This document shows positions 55,617-63,999 of a DNA stretch of 64,000 nucleotides, piece by piece. The position numbers were made by a program, and so were the translations under genes. Source of the stretch: Sulfitobacter delicatus (GTDB taxonomy: Bacteria > Pseudomonadota > Alphaproteobacteria > Rhodobacterales > Rhodobacteraceae). Location of the stretch: the NCBI RefSeq assembly GCF_900102535.1, contig NZ_FNBP01000002.1, positions 577,992 through 641,991 on the forward strand, in the 5' to 3' direction. The number at the start of each line of letters is the position of its first letter. The first letter of the stretch is position 1. A model generated the notes under the pieces. That model made no database searches. It saw only the letters and a list, made by a program, of their open reading frames with translations, and was not told where the DNA came from.

Positions 55617-56030
55617 TTACCCCTTCTTGATCTTGATGGTCTGAACCACCGTTTCAGGCTTGGCGCGGGTCAGGTCTACGTGCAGCAAACCATTCTCCAT
55701 CACGGCTTCGCCCACATCGACCCCATCGGCCAGAACGAACGAGCGCTGAAATTGTCGCGCAGCGATTCCACGGTGCAAAAACACCCGGTCTTCGCCATCG
55801 TCAGACTGACGCCCACGGATCACGAGCTGTCTATCCTCAACGGTTATCGACAGATCCTGTTCCGAAAAACCCGCAACGGCGAGGGTAATTCGATAGCTGT
55901 AATCCGAGGTTTGTTCGATGTTGAACGGCGGATAGCCTTCGTTTCCGGCCTTCGCGCTGCGTTCGAGCACCCGTTCCAACTGTTCAAACCCAAGCATATG
56001 CGGGTAAGAGGCAAGTGTAAGTTTCGTCAT
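55617..56030 (-). CDS. Hsp20/alpha-crystallin family small heat shock protein
   Basis: A 137-residue IbpA-type holdase. The N-terminal MTKLTLASYPHMLGFEQLER is typical of this class. The alpha-crystallin domain (about 30-125) includes YPPFNIEQTSDYSYRITLAV, LVIRGRQ and AVMENGLLHVDL, and the C-terminal tail holds IKI. It prevents aggregation of unfolded proteins during heat stress. The ATG at 56030 follows AAGGACG; an open frame extends upstream but has no family similarity. A sigma-32-like promoter lies about 70-100 bp upstream. Confidence 0.95.
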   Translation of the reverse strand: MTKLTLASYPHMLGFEQLERVLERSAKAGNEGYPPFNIEQTSDYSYRITLAVAGFSEQDLSITVEDRQLVIRGRQSDDGEDRVFLHRGIAARQFQRSFVLADGVDVGEAVMENGLLHVDLTRAKPETVVQTIKIKKG

Positions 56031-56100
56031 GCGACACGTCCTTATCAGGTCAAGCGACAGTGTTTGATATGGGCCCCGCAACCGGCAACCCTTGGGATAA

Positions 56101-56129
56101 ATATGGGGGGGCTTGCGGGACTGTGCAAG
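56101..56129 (-). promoter_or_regulatory. Sigma-32 (RpoH)-like promoter of hsp20
   Basis: Read on the minus strand: CTTGCAC (56129-56123), a 14-bp spacer and CCCCATAT (56108-56101). This closely matches the RpoH consensus CTTGAAA with an 11-16 bp spacer and CCCCATNT. It lies 71 bp upstream of the hsp20 start. Confidence 0.7.
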
Positions 56130-56194
56130 GGCTATGCCAAATGATCTCAACCGCTTATATTCAAGGTTCAGCGGCCTAACGGAATCACCTGACC

Positions 56195-56419
56195 ATGAAT
56201 GCCCCTACCGACCTGTCGATGAAAACGGATGAAGTTCTGCGCGTAGAGCTTGAAGTGTTCAAACGCGAGCACCGCGACCTTGATGACGCAATTCACGCGC
56301 TGGTGGACAAAGGCACGGGCGACCAACTGACCTTGCAACGGCTGAAAAAGCGCAAGCTGCGGCTGAAAGATCTGATTGCCCAGATTGAAGACCGGTTGAC
56401 CCCAGACATCATCGCCTGA
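56195..56419 (+). CDS. YdcH/DUF465 family protein
   Basis: A 74-residue helical-hairpin protein of the DUF465 (YdcH) family: VFKREHRDLDDAIHALVDKG and LTLQRLKKRKLRLKDLIAQI show the usual two-helix coiled coil. The function is unknown; members are small cytosolic proteins. It lies 81 bp upstream of purE on the same strand and may be co-transcribed with purEK. Confidence 0.88.
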   Translation: MNAPTDLSMKTDEVLRVELEVFKREHRDLDDAIHALVDKGTGDQLTLQRLKKRKLRLKDLIAQIEDRLTPDIIA

Positions 56420-56500
56420 GCGCCCCCCAATCGCACGTTGCCACGTGGTCTGTGATGGGTATAGTGCGCGCTCCGATCCACCAAGAAAAGGCCCTGCGCA

Positions 56501-56986
56501 ATGACCACGCCCCCGGTTGGCATCATCATGGGGTCCCAGTCCGACTGGGCGACCATGCGCGAAGCAGCGACCCTGCTGGAAGAGCTCAATATCCCCTTTG
56601 AATCCCGCATCGTCTCGGCGCATCGCACGCCCGACCGTTTGTGGGACTATGGCAAAACGGCAGTGGACCGCGGCCTGCAAGTTATCATCGCGGGCGCAGG
56701 CGGCGCTGCGCATTTACCGGGGATGATGGCGTCCAAGACCCGCGTGCCGGTGATTGGCGTGCCGGTTCAGACCAAGGCGCTTTCGGGCGTGGATTCGCTC
56801 TATTCCATCCTGCAAATGCCGCGTGGCTTTCCTGTGGCGACCATGGCCATTGGTTCAGCAGGTGCTGCTAACGCGGCGCTGATGGCGGCGGGCATCCTCG
56901 CCCTGCAAGACCCGGACCTTGCCAAACGGCTGGACGACTGGCGCGATGCTCTCAGCGCATCGATCCCCGAGGTGCCCCATGACTGA
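56501..56986 (+). CDS. purE: N5-carboxyaminoimidazole ribonucleotide mutase
   Basis: A 161-residue PurE class I enzyme that converts N5-CAIR to CAIR in purine synthesis. [48 protein letters not shown] and VPVIGVPVQ are the defining active-site loops. The ATG at 56501 lies after AAGAAAAGG. It overlaps purK by 8 bp, the classical purEK arrangement. Confidence 0.97.
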   Translation: MTTPPVGIIMGSQSDWATMREAATLLEELNIPFESRIVSAHRTPDRLWDYGKTAVDRGLQVIIAGAGGAAHLPGMMASKTRVPVIGVPVQTKALSGVDSLYSILQMPRGFPVATMAIGSAGAANAALMAAGILALQDPDLAKRLDDWRDALSASIPEVPHD

Positions 56987-58049
56987 ACCGCTACAGACCG
57001 GCGCGACCATCGGTATCCTGGGCGGCGGACAATTGGGCCGGATGCTCTCGGTCGCCGCTGCACGCCTTGGCTTTCGCACGCATGTTTTCGAACCCGGCGC
57101 CAATCCCCCCGCTGCGGATGTCGCCCATGCGGTTACCACTGCGAGCTATGACGATCACAGCGCCCTGACTGCCTTTGCTAATGCCTGTGATGTCGTCACC
57201 TTTGAGTTCGAGAATATCCCGACCGAGGCGCTTGATGTGGTTGAGGCGATCACCCCAATCCGTCCGGGCCGCGAAGCGCTGCGCATTAGCCAAGACCGGC
57301 TGATGGAAAAGACCTATCTGAGCGACCTCGGCCTTCAAGTTGCACCCTTTGCGGATGTGACCGATGCGGCCACACTCGAAGCCGCTGTTGCCGAAATTGG
57401 CACACCCGCGATCTTGAAAACCCGCCGTTTCGGCTATGACGGCAAAGGCCAGTTGCGCCTGAAAGGCGGAGAAGACCTCGCGGCCACTTGGGCTGAGATG
57501 GGCGGCGCCCCCTGCGTGCTCGAAGGGTTCGTCGACTTTACGGCTGAGATTTCCGTCATCGCAGCGCGCAGTGCTACGGGCGAGGTCGCCTGTTTCGACC
57601 CGGGCGAGAACGTACACCGCGACGGTATCCTGCACACCACGACCGTGCCTGCGCGGATCAGCAATGCGCAGCGTACCGATGCGGTGCTGCTGGCAGGGCG
57701 GGTGCTGAACGCATTGGACTACGTCGGCGTCATGGGGGTTGAGCTTTTCGTGACACCGCAAGGGCTGATCGTGAACGAGATTGCCCCCCGCGTGCATAAC
57801 TCGGGCCATTGGACCCAGAACGGCTGCACAGTTGACCAATTCGAACAGCATATCCGCGCCGTCGCTGGCTGGCCGCTGGGCGACGGCCAGCGCTACGCCG
57901 ATGTCGTGATGACCAACCTTATCGGTAATGACATGGACCGCGTGCCCGATCTCGCCCGCGCGCGTGACACAGCGCTCCATCTCTATGGCAAGGCTGAGGT
58001 CAAAGCAGGCCGCAAGATGGGCCACGTCAATCAAATCATCCGCGGTTAA
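56979..58049 (+). CDS. purK: N5-carboxyaminoimidazole ribonucleotide synthase
   Basis: A 356-residue ATP-grasp enzyme that carboxylates AIR with bicarbonate and ATP to N5-CAIR, handed to PurE. The N-terminal [20 protein letters not shown], the ATP-grasp segment [18 protein letters not shown] and [18 protein letters not shown] are diagnostic. The ATG at 56979 lies within the last codons of purE (8-bp overlap), giving coupled translation. It converges with phnM with 4 bp between. Confidence 0.97.
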   Translation: MTEPLQTGATIGILGGGQLGRMLSVAAARLGFRTHVFEPGANPPAADVAHAVTTASYDDHSALTAFANACDVVTFEFENIPTEALDVVEAITPIRPGREALRISQDRLMEKTYLSDLGLQVAPFADVTDAATLEAAVAEIGTPAILKTRRFGYDGKGQLRLKGGEDLAATWAEMGGAPCVLEGFVDFTAEISVIAARSATGEVACFDPGENVHRDGILHTTTVPARISNAQRTDAVLLAGRVLNALDYVGVMGVELFVTPQGLIVNEIAPRVHNSGHWTQNGCTVDQFEQHIRAVAGWPLGDGQRYADVVMTNLIGNDMDRVPDLARARDTALHLYGKAEVKAGRKMGHVNQIIRG

Positions 58050-58053
58050 CGGC

Positions 58054-59196
58054 TCAGGCGGTGAATCGCTCGGCGACCGCCCCTGACATATAGCTGACCC
58101 GCCCCGCGGCAAAGGTCGCGGCGACACGGCCCGTGGCTTGATCGAGGACAACGATATCGGCGCGTTTGCCCGGGGCCAACGTGCCGCGATCTGTCAGACC
58201 GAGCACCTGTGCCGGCCCCGAAGACACCAGAGCCCAAGCCCCCGCCAAATCGACCAATCCGCTGCGCGCCAGAATCAACGCCGCGCGCCGGGGCGACGGG
58301 TAGTGGTAATCTGAGGCCAACGCATGACAAAGCCCCATGCTGATCAGGTCCAACGCCGACAAATTGCCATTGTGCGACCCGCCGCGCACCACATTCGGCG
58401 CCCCCATGATCACGGCATCTCCGGCTGCATGAGCCGCTTCTGCCGCCTCCTGTGTTTCGGGGAACTCCGCCAGCGTCACCCCGCGTGCGCGCCAAGCGGC
58501 GCGGGTCTCCGCCGTCTGATCATCGTGACTGCCCATGCGCACGCCGCACTGCGATAATTCGGCACAAAGTGCGTCCAAAGCGGCTGGCACCTCGTTCCGC
58601 CGCCCATGCATCTCTTGCATTTGCGCCAAGTGACTCTCGGGGCTGCGACCGGCTTTCAACGCCTGCCCGACCAGACGTTTCGGGGTTTTCCCCGCTGCGA
58701 TCCTGTCATGCGGCAGGTGGTCGTTAAACACGACATAGCCAACGCCCCAGTCGGCGATCCGCTGCGGCAGACTTGCGTAGAGATCGAGCATATGCGTCTC
58801 AAACCGCAGTTGCGGACGTACGTCGGTGACCAGATTGGGAGCGGTATCCCGAATGCCGGAAAAGACTTGATCTGCAAAATCGAGCCCGCGCAGACCACCT
58901 TCCCAACTGACAAACTGCGCAAGGACGGCAGTGGTGATGCCATTCGCTGCAAGCTCGGCCTCAGCGGCCACCAGCCCTTCGGCCAATTGCTTCATCGCCC
59001 CGCGGCGCGGCGCAAGGTGCCGCTCGAATCCATCGCCGTGCAGATCAACGATCCCCGGCAGGACTTGGAACCCGGTCAGGTCCACAGTACGGCCTACAGG
59101 CTCGGCAGAAACCATACCCTCGGCAAAGGAAAGCGGGGCGTTGCTTAACCCTTCGGGGTGCAAAACTTCGGCGCCGATCAGGTCAAGGTTTGGCAT
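58054..59196 (-). CDS. phnM: PhnM-type alpha-D-ribose 1-methylphosphonate 5-triphosphate diphosphatase, orphan
   Basis: A 380-residue amidohydrolase-superfamily enzyme that removes pyrophosphate in the C-P lyase pathway. Metal-binding motifs are LPGIVDLHGDGFERH, VRMGSHDD and the late MGAPNVVRGGSHNGNLSA with ASDYHYPSP, typical of PhnM. No other phn gene (phnGHIJKL) is within the window, so it either belongs to a pathway encoded elsewhere or has another substrate. The ATG at 59196 overlaps the end of the upstream lipase gene by 14 bp, so both are in one operon. Confidence 0.9.
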   Translation of the reverse strand: MPNLDLIGAEVLHPEGLSNAPLSFAEGMVSAEPVGRTVDLTGFQVLPGIVDLHGDGFERHLAPRRGAMKQLAEGLVAAEAELAANGITTAVLAQFVSWEGGLRGLDFADQVFSGIRDTAPNLVTDVRPQLRFETHMLDLYASLPQRIADWGVGYVVFNDHLPHDRIAAGKTPKRLVGQALKAGRSPESHLAQMQEMHGRRNEVPAALDALCAELSQCGVRMGSHDDQTAETRAAWRARGVTLAEFPETQEAAEAAHAAGDAVIMGAPNVVRGGSHNGNLSALDLISMGLCHALASDYHYPSPRRAALILARSGLVDLAGAWALVSSGPAQVLGLTDRGTLAPGKRADIVVLDQATGRVAATFAAGRVSYMSGAVAERFTA

Positions 59197-59977
59197 CGTC
59201 GCCCTCCACCCCCGGCAGGCAGCCCCCTTCGGGACAGCCAATCGCCTCCAGCACACCGTCAATCCACGTCATCGACCGATCAAAGGCGCCGGTTTCGAGA
59301 AAGGACATGGTCTGCGCGATCACGCTCGGGTTGTTCATCATAAAGGTATGGGTCACCGGCAACACGATATGGTCTTTCATCCCCGCCACCTTCGTTGAAG
59401 CGACCGAAACCTTGCCATCGTCCGGTCCCGGGAGAAGGCTCGAGAAATAGGGGTTCAGCGACTGCGACCCAGCGATCACGCCCAATTCAAATGTCACCGG
59501 CGGCAGTTGGTTCGGCAACGCCTCGTCATCCGTGCCGATCTCAGCCCCCGCAGGTCCGTTCAGCCATTCAAAGGCCGGGTTCTCAACCAACTCGTCGACC
59601 ACTTCACTGCCATGGTTCGGCGGCCCGAGCATCACCACGCGGCCCACGCGTTGCGCCCCGACTTCGGCCACCCATTTGCGCACTAGAATGCCGCCCATTG
59701 AGTGCGTCACGAAATCAATCTGCGCGGTGCCGCAGGCGTCTACCGCATCCGGCATCGTGCGCGCCACGAGGTCTGCGATCCCCGCCTCGGTAGAGGGATA
59801 GCCCGGGCGCACAACACGGTAACCCTCAGCAGACAGAGCCGCTTCCATAACAGCAAAGGAAGTCTCCGTCCGGGCAAGCCCGTGCAAGAGCACAACACAA
59901 CGCGGCGTCTCTGCCGCTCCGATGTGCGGCACGGTGAGCAGCCCGGCAGTGAGAGTGAATGTGATACAGCGCTTCAT
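59183..59977 (-). CDS. Exported lipase/esterase (alpha/beta hydrolase)
   Basis: A 264-residue alpha/beta hydrolase with a signal peptide (MKRCITFTLTAGLLTVPHIG, cleaved about residue 22). The oxyanion region is CVVLLHGLARTETSFAVME and the nucleophile elbow is FVTHSMGGILVRKWV, followed by MLGPPNHGSEVVDELV. The histidine is in LPVTHTFMMNNPSVI. It resembles EstA/triacylglycerol lipase-like and PGAP1-like esterases. The ATG at 59977 follows GAAGGG; the frame extends further upstream without a signal peptide. It leads a two-gene operon with phnM. Confidence 0.87.
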   Translation of the reverse strand: MKRCITFTLTAGLLTVPHIGAAETPRCVVLLHGLARTETSFAVMEAALSAEGYRVVRPGYPSTEAGIADLVARTMPDAVDACGTAQIDFVTHSMGGILVRKWVAEVGAQRVGRVVMLGPPNHGSEVVDELVENPAFEWLNGPAGAEIGTDDEALPNQLPPVTFELGVIAGSQSLNPYFSSLLPGPDDGKVSVASTKVAGMKDHIVLPVTHTFMMNNPSVIAQTMSFLETGAFDRSMTWIDGVLEAIGCPEGGCLPGVEGDDAKP

Positions 59978-60046
59978 GCCCTTCAGATAGACTGATTGCG
60001 CGGGGTGTGAAATGGTCTTGCCACCTGCCGTTACGAAAGTCTGCCG

Positions 60047-60502
60047 ATGCCCCTCTCCTGCCCCCGATTGGCCGCACGCGCCGTGCTGGTCCACCAAGAC
60101 CGCTTGCTGCTGGTCAACGCCTATGCCGACAACCGCCTCGGCCTAATGTGTGCCCCGGGCGGGGGTGTCGAGGCGGGCGCCTCACTGCCCGACAATCTGA
60201 TGCGGGAGGTATATGAAGAAACCGGTCTGCAGGTCACCGTGGGGGCGCCCTGTCTGGTTAACGAATTCCACGATCCCGGCGGCGACTTCCATCAGGTTGA
60301 TATCTATTTCCGTTGCGCGCTGAGCGGGTCCGCCGAAGTAGATCCGCACTGGCTAGATAGCGAAGCGGTTGTGACCCGCCACATGTGGGTCACACGGGAT
60401 GAGCTTGCACAGGTGCCACACAAGCCCGATAGCCTCGGTGACGTAGCTTTCGGCGGCGATGGCGTGATTACTTACGACCCGCTGGAGCCGATTTTGCGCT
60501 GA
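60047..60502 (+). CDS. Nudix hydrolase with altered Nudix box
   Basis: A 151-residue Nudix-fold protein that should hydrolyse a nucleoside diphosphate linked to another moiety. The Nudix box spans 39-61 (APGGGVEAGASLPDNLMREV followed by YEETGL). The REVYEE core with metal-binding E57 and E58 is intact, but the first glutamate of GX5E is alanine (A45), so activity may be altered. The substrate is unknown. It is divergent from the lipase gene and its last 35 bp overlap the end of the convergent EamA gene. Confidence 0.87.
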   Translation: MPLSCPRLAARAVLVHQDRLLLVNAYADNRLGLMCAPGGGVEAGASLPDNLMREVYEETGLQVTVGAPCLVNEFHDPGGDFHQVDIYFRCALSGSAEVDPHWLDSEAVVTRHMWVTRDELAQVPHKPDSLGDVAFGGDGVITYDPLEPILR

Positions 60503-61316
60503 GCGCCCATGCGATACCGCCAAGGACCAAAGCAGTCGCGATGATGAGGGTCAGGCTTACTGCTTCGCCCAAGAGCACGACCCCGCCCAATATCGCGATG
60601 ATCGGCACGCTAAGCTGGGCCACCGCCGCCGTACCACCGTCGATCTGGCGCAACACGATATACCAAAGCGCATAGCCAAGCCCCGAGGTCACGCCCCCGC
60701 AAAGAGCGGCGAGCGCGACACCCATACCGCTAAAGGACGGGCCCGAAAACATCGGCAGGAGCAGCATCAGCGGAAAGCAAAGCACAAAGTTCGCCGAGGT
60801 CGCAGCAAGCGGGTCACCCGCGCTGCGCCCTACGATAGAGTAAATCGCCCAACCAAGCCCAGCGAGCACCATAAGCGCGGCCCCAACTGGATCGGTGCCA
60901 CCCCCTCCCGAGGGCCAAAGCACCAGGATGAGCCCCGCAAATGCCACCGCGGCACCGCCCATCTGCCGCTTGCTAGGGCTCGCCCCGGTCAAAGCGCTCT
61001 GGGTAAACATTGTGATCTGCACGACACCGAAGAGGATCAATGCGCCCAGCCCCGCGTCTAGCGTCAGATAAGCCAAGCTGAACCCGATCATGTAAAGGGC
61101 AAGGCTCAATGCACCCGCGATCCGGTTGCGCCGGAACAGGGGTAAAGCCCCGCCGCGCAGGGCCACAAGTCCCGACAGCACCACCGCCCCGGCCCCGACC
61201 CGCAAAAGGGCAAATCCCGCTGGATCAATATAGCCGCCTTCGAGCGCCATACGGGTCAAAATCGAGTTGGCGGCAAAGGCGACCATGGTCACCACGGTTA
61301 GAAAGAAAATTTGCAT
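60468..61316 (-). CDS. DMT superfamily (EamA) transporter
   Basis: A 282-residue inner-membrane protein with about ten helices in two EamA repeats, e.g. IFFLTVVTMVAFAANSILTR at the start and AQLSVPIIAILGGVVLLGEA near the end. It is probably an exporter of a small metabolite; the substrate is unknown and differs from the other EamA protein in the window (12316). The ATG at 61316 is taken because the first helix follows directly; in-frame ATG 61358 and GTG 61379 are alternatives. The IS21 element inserted 147 bp upstream may have separated it from its original promoter. Confidence 0.88.
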   Translation of the reverse strand: MQIFFLTVVTMVAFAANSILTRMALEGGYIDPAGFALLRVGAGAVVLSGLVALRGGALPLFRRNRIAGALSLALYMIGFSLAYLTLDAGLGALILFGVVQITMFTQSALTGASPSKRQMGGAAVAFAGLILVLWPSGGGGTDPVGAALMVLAGLGWAIYSIVGRSAGDPLAATSANFVLCFPLMLLLPMFSGPSFSGMGVALAALCGGVTSGLGYALWYIVLRQIDGGTAAVAQLSVPIIAILGGVVLLGEAVSLTLIIATALVLGGIAWALSAKSAPAGRK

Positions 61317-61462
61317 GTCGAACGGCTTAGCCGCTCGGCAGACCTGCGCCAAGCCCATAAGGCGGTGACTCTTGCGCACGCTTTGTTGAAGTCACCAACC
61401 GAACTTCTGCAAAGCTGAGCGGTAGAGCTTAACTGTTACGCAGAAGTGGAAAAGATAAACTC

Positions 61463-61489
61463 TGTCAACGGCGGAGTAAAACCCGACCA
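61463..61489. repeat. IS21 left terminal inverted repeat
   Basis: TGTCAACGGCGGAG-TAAAACCCGACCA, matching the inverted right end (63973-63999) at 20 of 27 positions. An internal second copy of the repeat unit lies at 61491-61514. Confidence 0.9.
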
Positions 61490-61630
61490 AAGGGCGGCGC
61501 AAAAGTAGGCCACTTTGGGGTTGGGCGTGAAGGGTGCATAGAGTGCTGGCGGCCAGTCGACCGCGCTCCCCAAATAGCTGTCGGTTGACTAGCCGCCTTG
61601 GCCCGTGAGGGCCAAGGCATGGATTGTCGA

Positions 61631-62395
61631 TCAGGAGGTTTTGGTGGCTTTTCGCGCTTGGCTTTGGGCCAAGCGATAGCTTTCGCCGTTCATCTCGAGG
61701 ATGTTGACGTGGTGGGTCAGCCGGTCGAGGAGCGCCCCGGTCAGGCGCTCGGTTCCGAAGGTTTCCGTCCATTCATCGAAGGGCAAGTTGCTCGTGATCA
61801 GCGTAGCCCCGCGCTCGTAGCGCTGCGAGATCAATTCAAAGAGCAGCTCGGCCCCGGTTTTGGAGAGAGGGACGAAGCCCAATTCGTCGATGATCAGCAG
61901 CTTGGCGTTGGCCATCTGTTTTTGGACCCGCAGCAAGCGACGCTCGTCGCGCGCCTCCATCAGTTCGTTGACCAAGGCCGCGGCGGTGGTGAAGCTGACC
62001 ATCATCCCTTTCTGGCAAGCAGCGAGCCCCAGGCCGAGTGCGACGTGGGTTTTGCCGGTGCCGCTTGGGCCGAGGGCAATCACGTTCTCGCGCCGTTCGA
62101 TCCAGTCGCAGCGCGCCAGCTCAAGCACCTGCATTTTGTTGAGCTTGGGGATTGCCTTGAAGTCGAAGCTGTCGAGGCTTTTGGTGGCCGGGAACTTGGC
62201 CGCCTTGATGCGGCGCTCGACCATCCGTCGCTCGCGATCGATCAGCTCCAGTTCGACCAAGCGCGTCAGGAACTGGACATGGTCCAAGCCCTCGGCGGCG
62301 CATTGGCGCGCCACCTTCTGATACTCACGCAGGAATGTCGGAAGCTTCAGCCTCTTGAGGTGATGCTCCAGCAGGATTTCGGGGGCATGGGTCAT
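61631..62395 (-). CDS. istB: IS21 family helper ATPase IstB
   Basis: A 254-residue AAA+ ATPase that binds target DNA and stimulates IstA. The N-terminal domain (EILLEHHLKRLKLPTFLREY) is followed by Walker A GPSGTGKT at 109-116 and Walker B LLIIDE at 166-171, with the sensor ITSNLPFDEW. The length is normal for IstB and nothing is disrupted. The ATG at 62395 overlaps the istA stop by 4 bp (ATGA); an open frame further upstream is inside istA. Confidence 0.96.
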   Translation of the reverse strand: MTHAPEILLEHHLKRLKLPTFLREYQKVARQCAAEGLDHVQFLTRLVELELIDRERRMVERRIKAAKFPATKSLDSFDFKAIPKLNKMQVLELARCDWIERRENVIALGPSGTGKTHVALGLGLAACQKGMMVSFTTAAALVNELMEARDERRLLRVQKQMANAKLLIIDELGFVPLSKTGAELLFELISQRYERGATLITSNLPFDEWTETFGTERLTGALLDRLTHHVNILEMNGESYRLAQSQARKATKTS

Positions 62396-63879
62396 TTCGC
62401 AGCCTCCGACATCAGGGACATGTAGCTGGCCGCTGAGGTCGTCTCGACCCGCGCCCGTGGCAGGTAGGGGTACACGTCGAGGTCGAGCCGTGGTGGCCGC
62501 TTCTCGACCTGACACAGCACCAGATGCTTCACAGCATCAAAGCCGACCGCGCCCATCTTCAGGGCCTGCTTTACGGCGGCGTGTAGCTCATCCATGCCGA
62601 AGGTCTCCAGGAGGCGCAGCACCTGAACATACTCGCGGCGCCCTATCTTCAGCATGCGCGCTTCCATCAGGCGGCGCAGCGTGTCGAACTCTTTTGGCAA
62701 GTCCCACCCCGCAAGGGGCGCGGCCTGATCCAAAGCATTGATCTTGCGTTCGATCAGCGGGAGGTAGTGGATCGGGTCGAACACCATGTCCTCGCGCGCG
62801 TAGCACCGCGGATGGCGTGCGATCACGTCCCCACGGCAGCCAATCACCACCTGATCAACATAGGCCCGCACCCAGACATCCTGATGGCCATAGGCCACGG
62901 GGACCGAGTAATCGTTGGTGCCGTAGCGGACCAACGATTGGGAGCTCACCCGGCCGCTGGCCTGTGCGCAGGCCTCAAAGGGAGCGGCTGGCAAGGGGCG
63001 CATCTCGGCCAGATCCCGCTGCACGCGCGCGCCGATCGTCTCCGTGTGCCCACGGAGTGTATCAGTCTGACGGGCGCGACACTGCTCTTCAAGATAGGTG
63101 TTGAAGCTCTCCCAATCCGGGAAGTGGGGGATCGGCACCATGTGGTTGCGGCGGACATAGCCCACCATCCCCTCGACATTGCCCTTGTCATTCCCTTTGC
63201 CCGGCCGTCCGTAGCGGTCTCGGAACAAGTAATGCGACAGCAGCCCGCTGAACAGCGTCGCGCGGACCCGTGTACCATCCGGCTGGATCTTCGAGACCAG
63301 ACAACGGTCGTTGTCGTAGAGAACCGACAGAGGCACCCCGCCAAAGAAGGCAAAGGCATGCACATGCCCGTCCATCCAGGCCTCCGCCGTCGCCGCCGGG
63401 TAGGCTCGCACGAAGTAGGCATCGCTGTGGGGCAAATCCAGGACGAAGAAGTGGGCCTTTTGTTCGACACCCCCGATCACAACCAACGCTTCGCCAAAAT
63501 CAGCTTGCGCATGGCCCGGCGGATGCGCCAGCGGCACGAACATCTCACGGGTGCGTCGTTCACGCTGCCGAACGTAGTCCTTAATGATCGTATAGCCGCC
63601 GGTGAACTCGTGTTCCGTCCTGAGCCGCTCGTGGATCCGCTTCGCCGTGTGGCGCTGCTTGCGAGGCAACTTCCTGTCCTCTTCAAGCCAGCCATCGATG
63701 ATCTCGGTAAACCCATCAAGCTTGGGACGCTTGATCTCCTTCGTGCGCCGGTAGCCCGGCGGCGACGAGAACGCCAACATTTTGCGAACGCTGTCGCGCG
63801 ATATGTTGAAATGGCGCGCCAGATCCCGCTGGCTCATCCCCTCGCTGCGCGCCAGCCTCACCTTCAGATAAAGTTCCAC
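62392..63879 (-). CDS. istA: IS21 family transposase IstA
   Basis: A 495-residue DDE transposase. The N-terminal helix-turn-helix (SEGMSQRDLARHFNISRDSV) precedes the catalytic core with D127 (GHAQADFGE), D189 (SVLYDNDRCLV) and E236 (NDKGNVEGMVGYVRRN), the expected DDE triad, and a C-terminal Mu-transposase-like domain (NDYSVPVAYGHQDVWV). The start is GTG at 63879 after GAGGAG. It appears intact, so the element may still be active. Confidence 0.96.
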   Translation of the reverse strand: MELYLKVRLARSEGMSQRDLARHFNISRDSVRKMLAFSSPPGYRRTKEIKRPKLDGFTEIIDGWLEEDRKLPRKQRHTAKRIHERLRTEHEFTGGYTIIKDYVRQRERRTREMFVPLAHPPGHAQADFGEALVVIGGVEQKAHFFVLDLPHSDAYFVRAYPAATAEAWMDGHVHAFAFFGGVPLSVLYDNDRCLVSKIQPDGTRVRATLFSGLLSHYLFRDRYGRPGKGNDKGNVEGMVGYVRRNHMVPIPHFPDWESFNTYLEEQCRARQTDTLRGHTETIGARVQRDLAEMRPLPAAPFEACAQASGRVSSQSLVRYGTNDYSVPVAYGHQDVWVRAYVDQVVIGCRGDVIARHPRCYAREDMVFDPIHYLPLIERKINALDQAAPLAGWDLPKEFDTLRRLMEARMLKIGRREYVQVLRLLETFGMDELHAAVKQALKMGAVGFDAVKHLVLCQVEKRPPRLDLDVYPYLPRARVETTSAASYMSLMSEAAK

Positions 63880-63972
63880 GGTGTAAATCTCCTCACCCTC
63901 CCTGCTGCCGCAAGAAGGGAAAAAGTGGACGAATTTTACGCCGCCCGCACCGCCAATACGACGGCGCTACCG

Positions 63973-63999
63973 TGGTCTAATTTTGCACCGCCGTTCTCA
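63973..63999. repeat. IS21 right terminal inverted repeat
   Basis: Reads, on the minus strand, TGAGAACGGCGGTG-CAAAATTAGACCA, the partner of the left end. A second internal unit lies at 63917-63948. The window ends one base beyond. Confidence 0.9.

Larger units (their letters stand above)
61463..63999 (-). mobile_element. Complete IS21-family insertion sequence
   Basis: About 2537 bp bounded by 27-bp imperfect terminal repeats starting TG and ending CA: TGTCAACGGCGG... (61463-61489) and, inverted, TGAGAACGGCGG... (63973-63999), matching at 20 of 27 positions. Each end has a second internal copy of the GGCGGCG(C/T)AAAA...CCAC unit (61491-61514 and 63917-63948), the multiple transposase-binding repeats typical of IS21. 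It carries istA and istB, both apparently intact and overlapping by 4 bp. The target-site duplication cannot be checked because only one base lies beyond the right end. Confidence 0.93.

Noticed and set aside
56420..56500. 6S RNA near purE
   Set aside because: The 81-bp spacer is too short for a 6S RNA and shows no long bulged hairpin.
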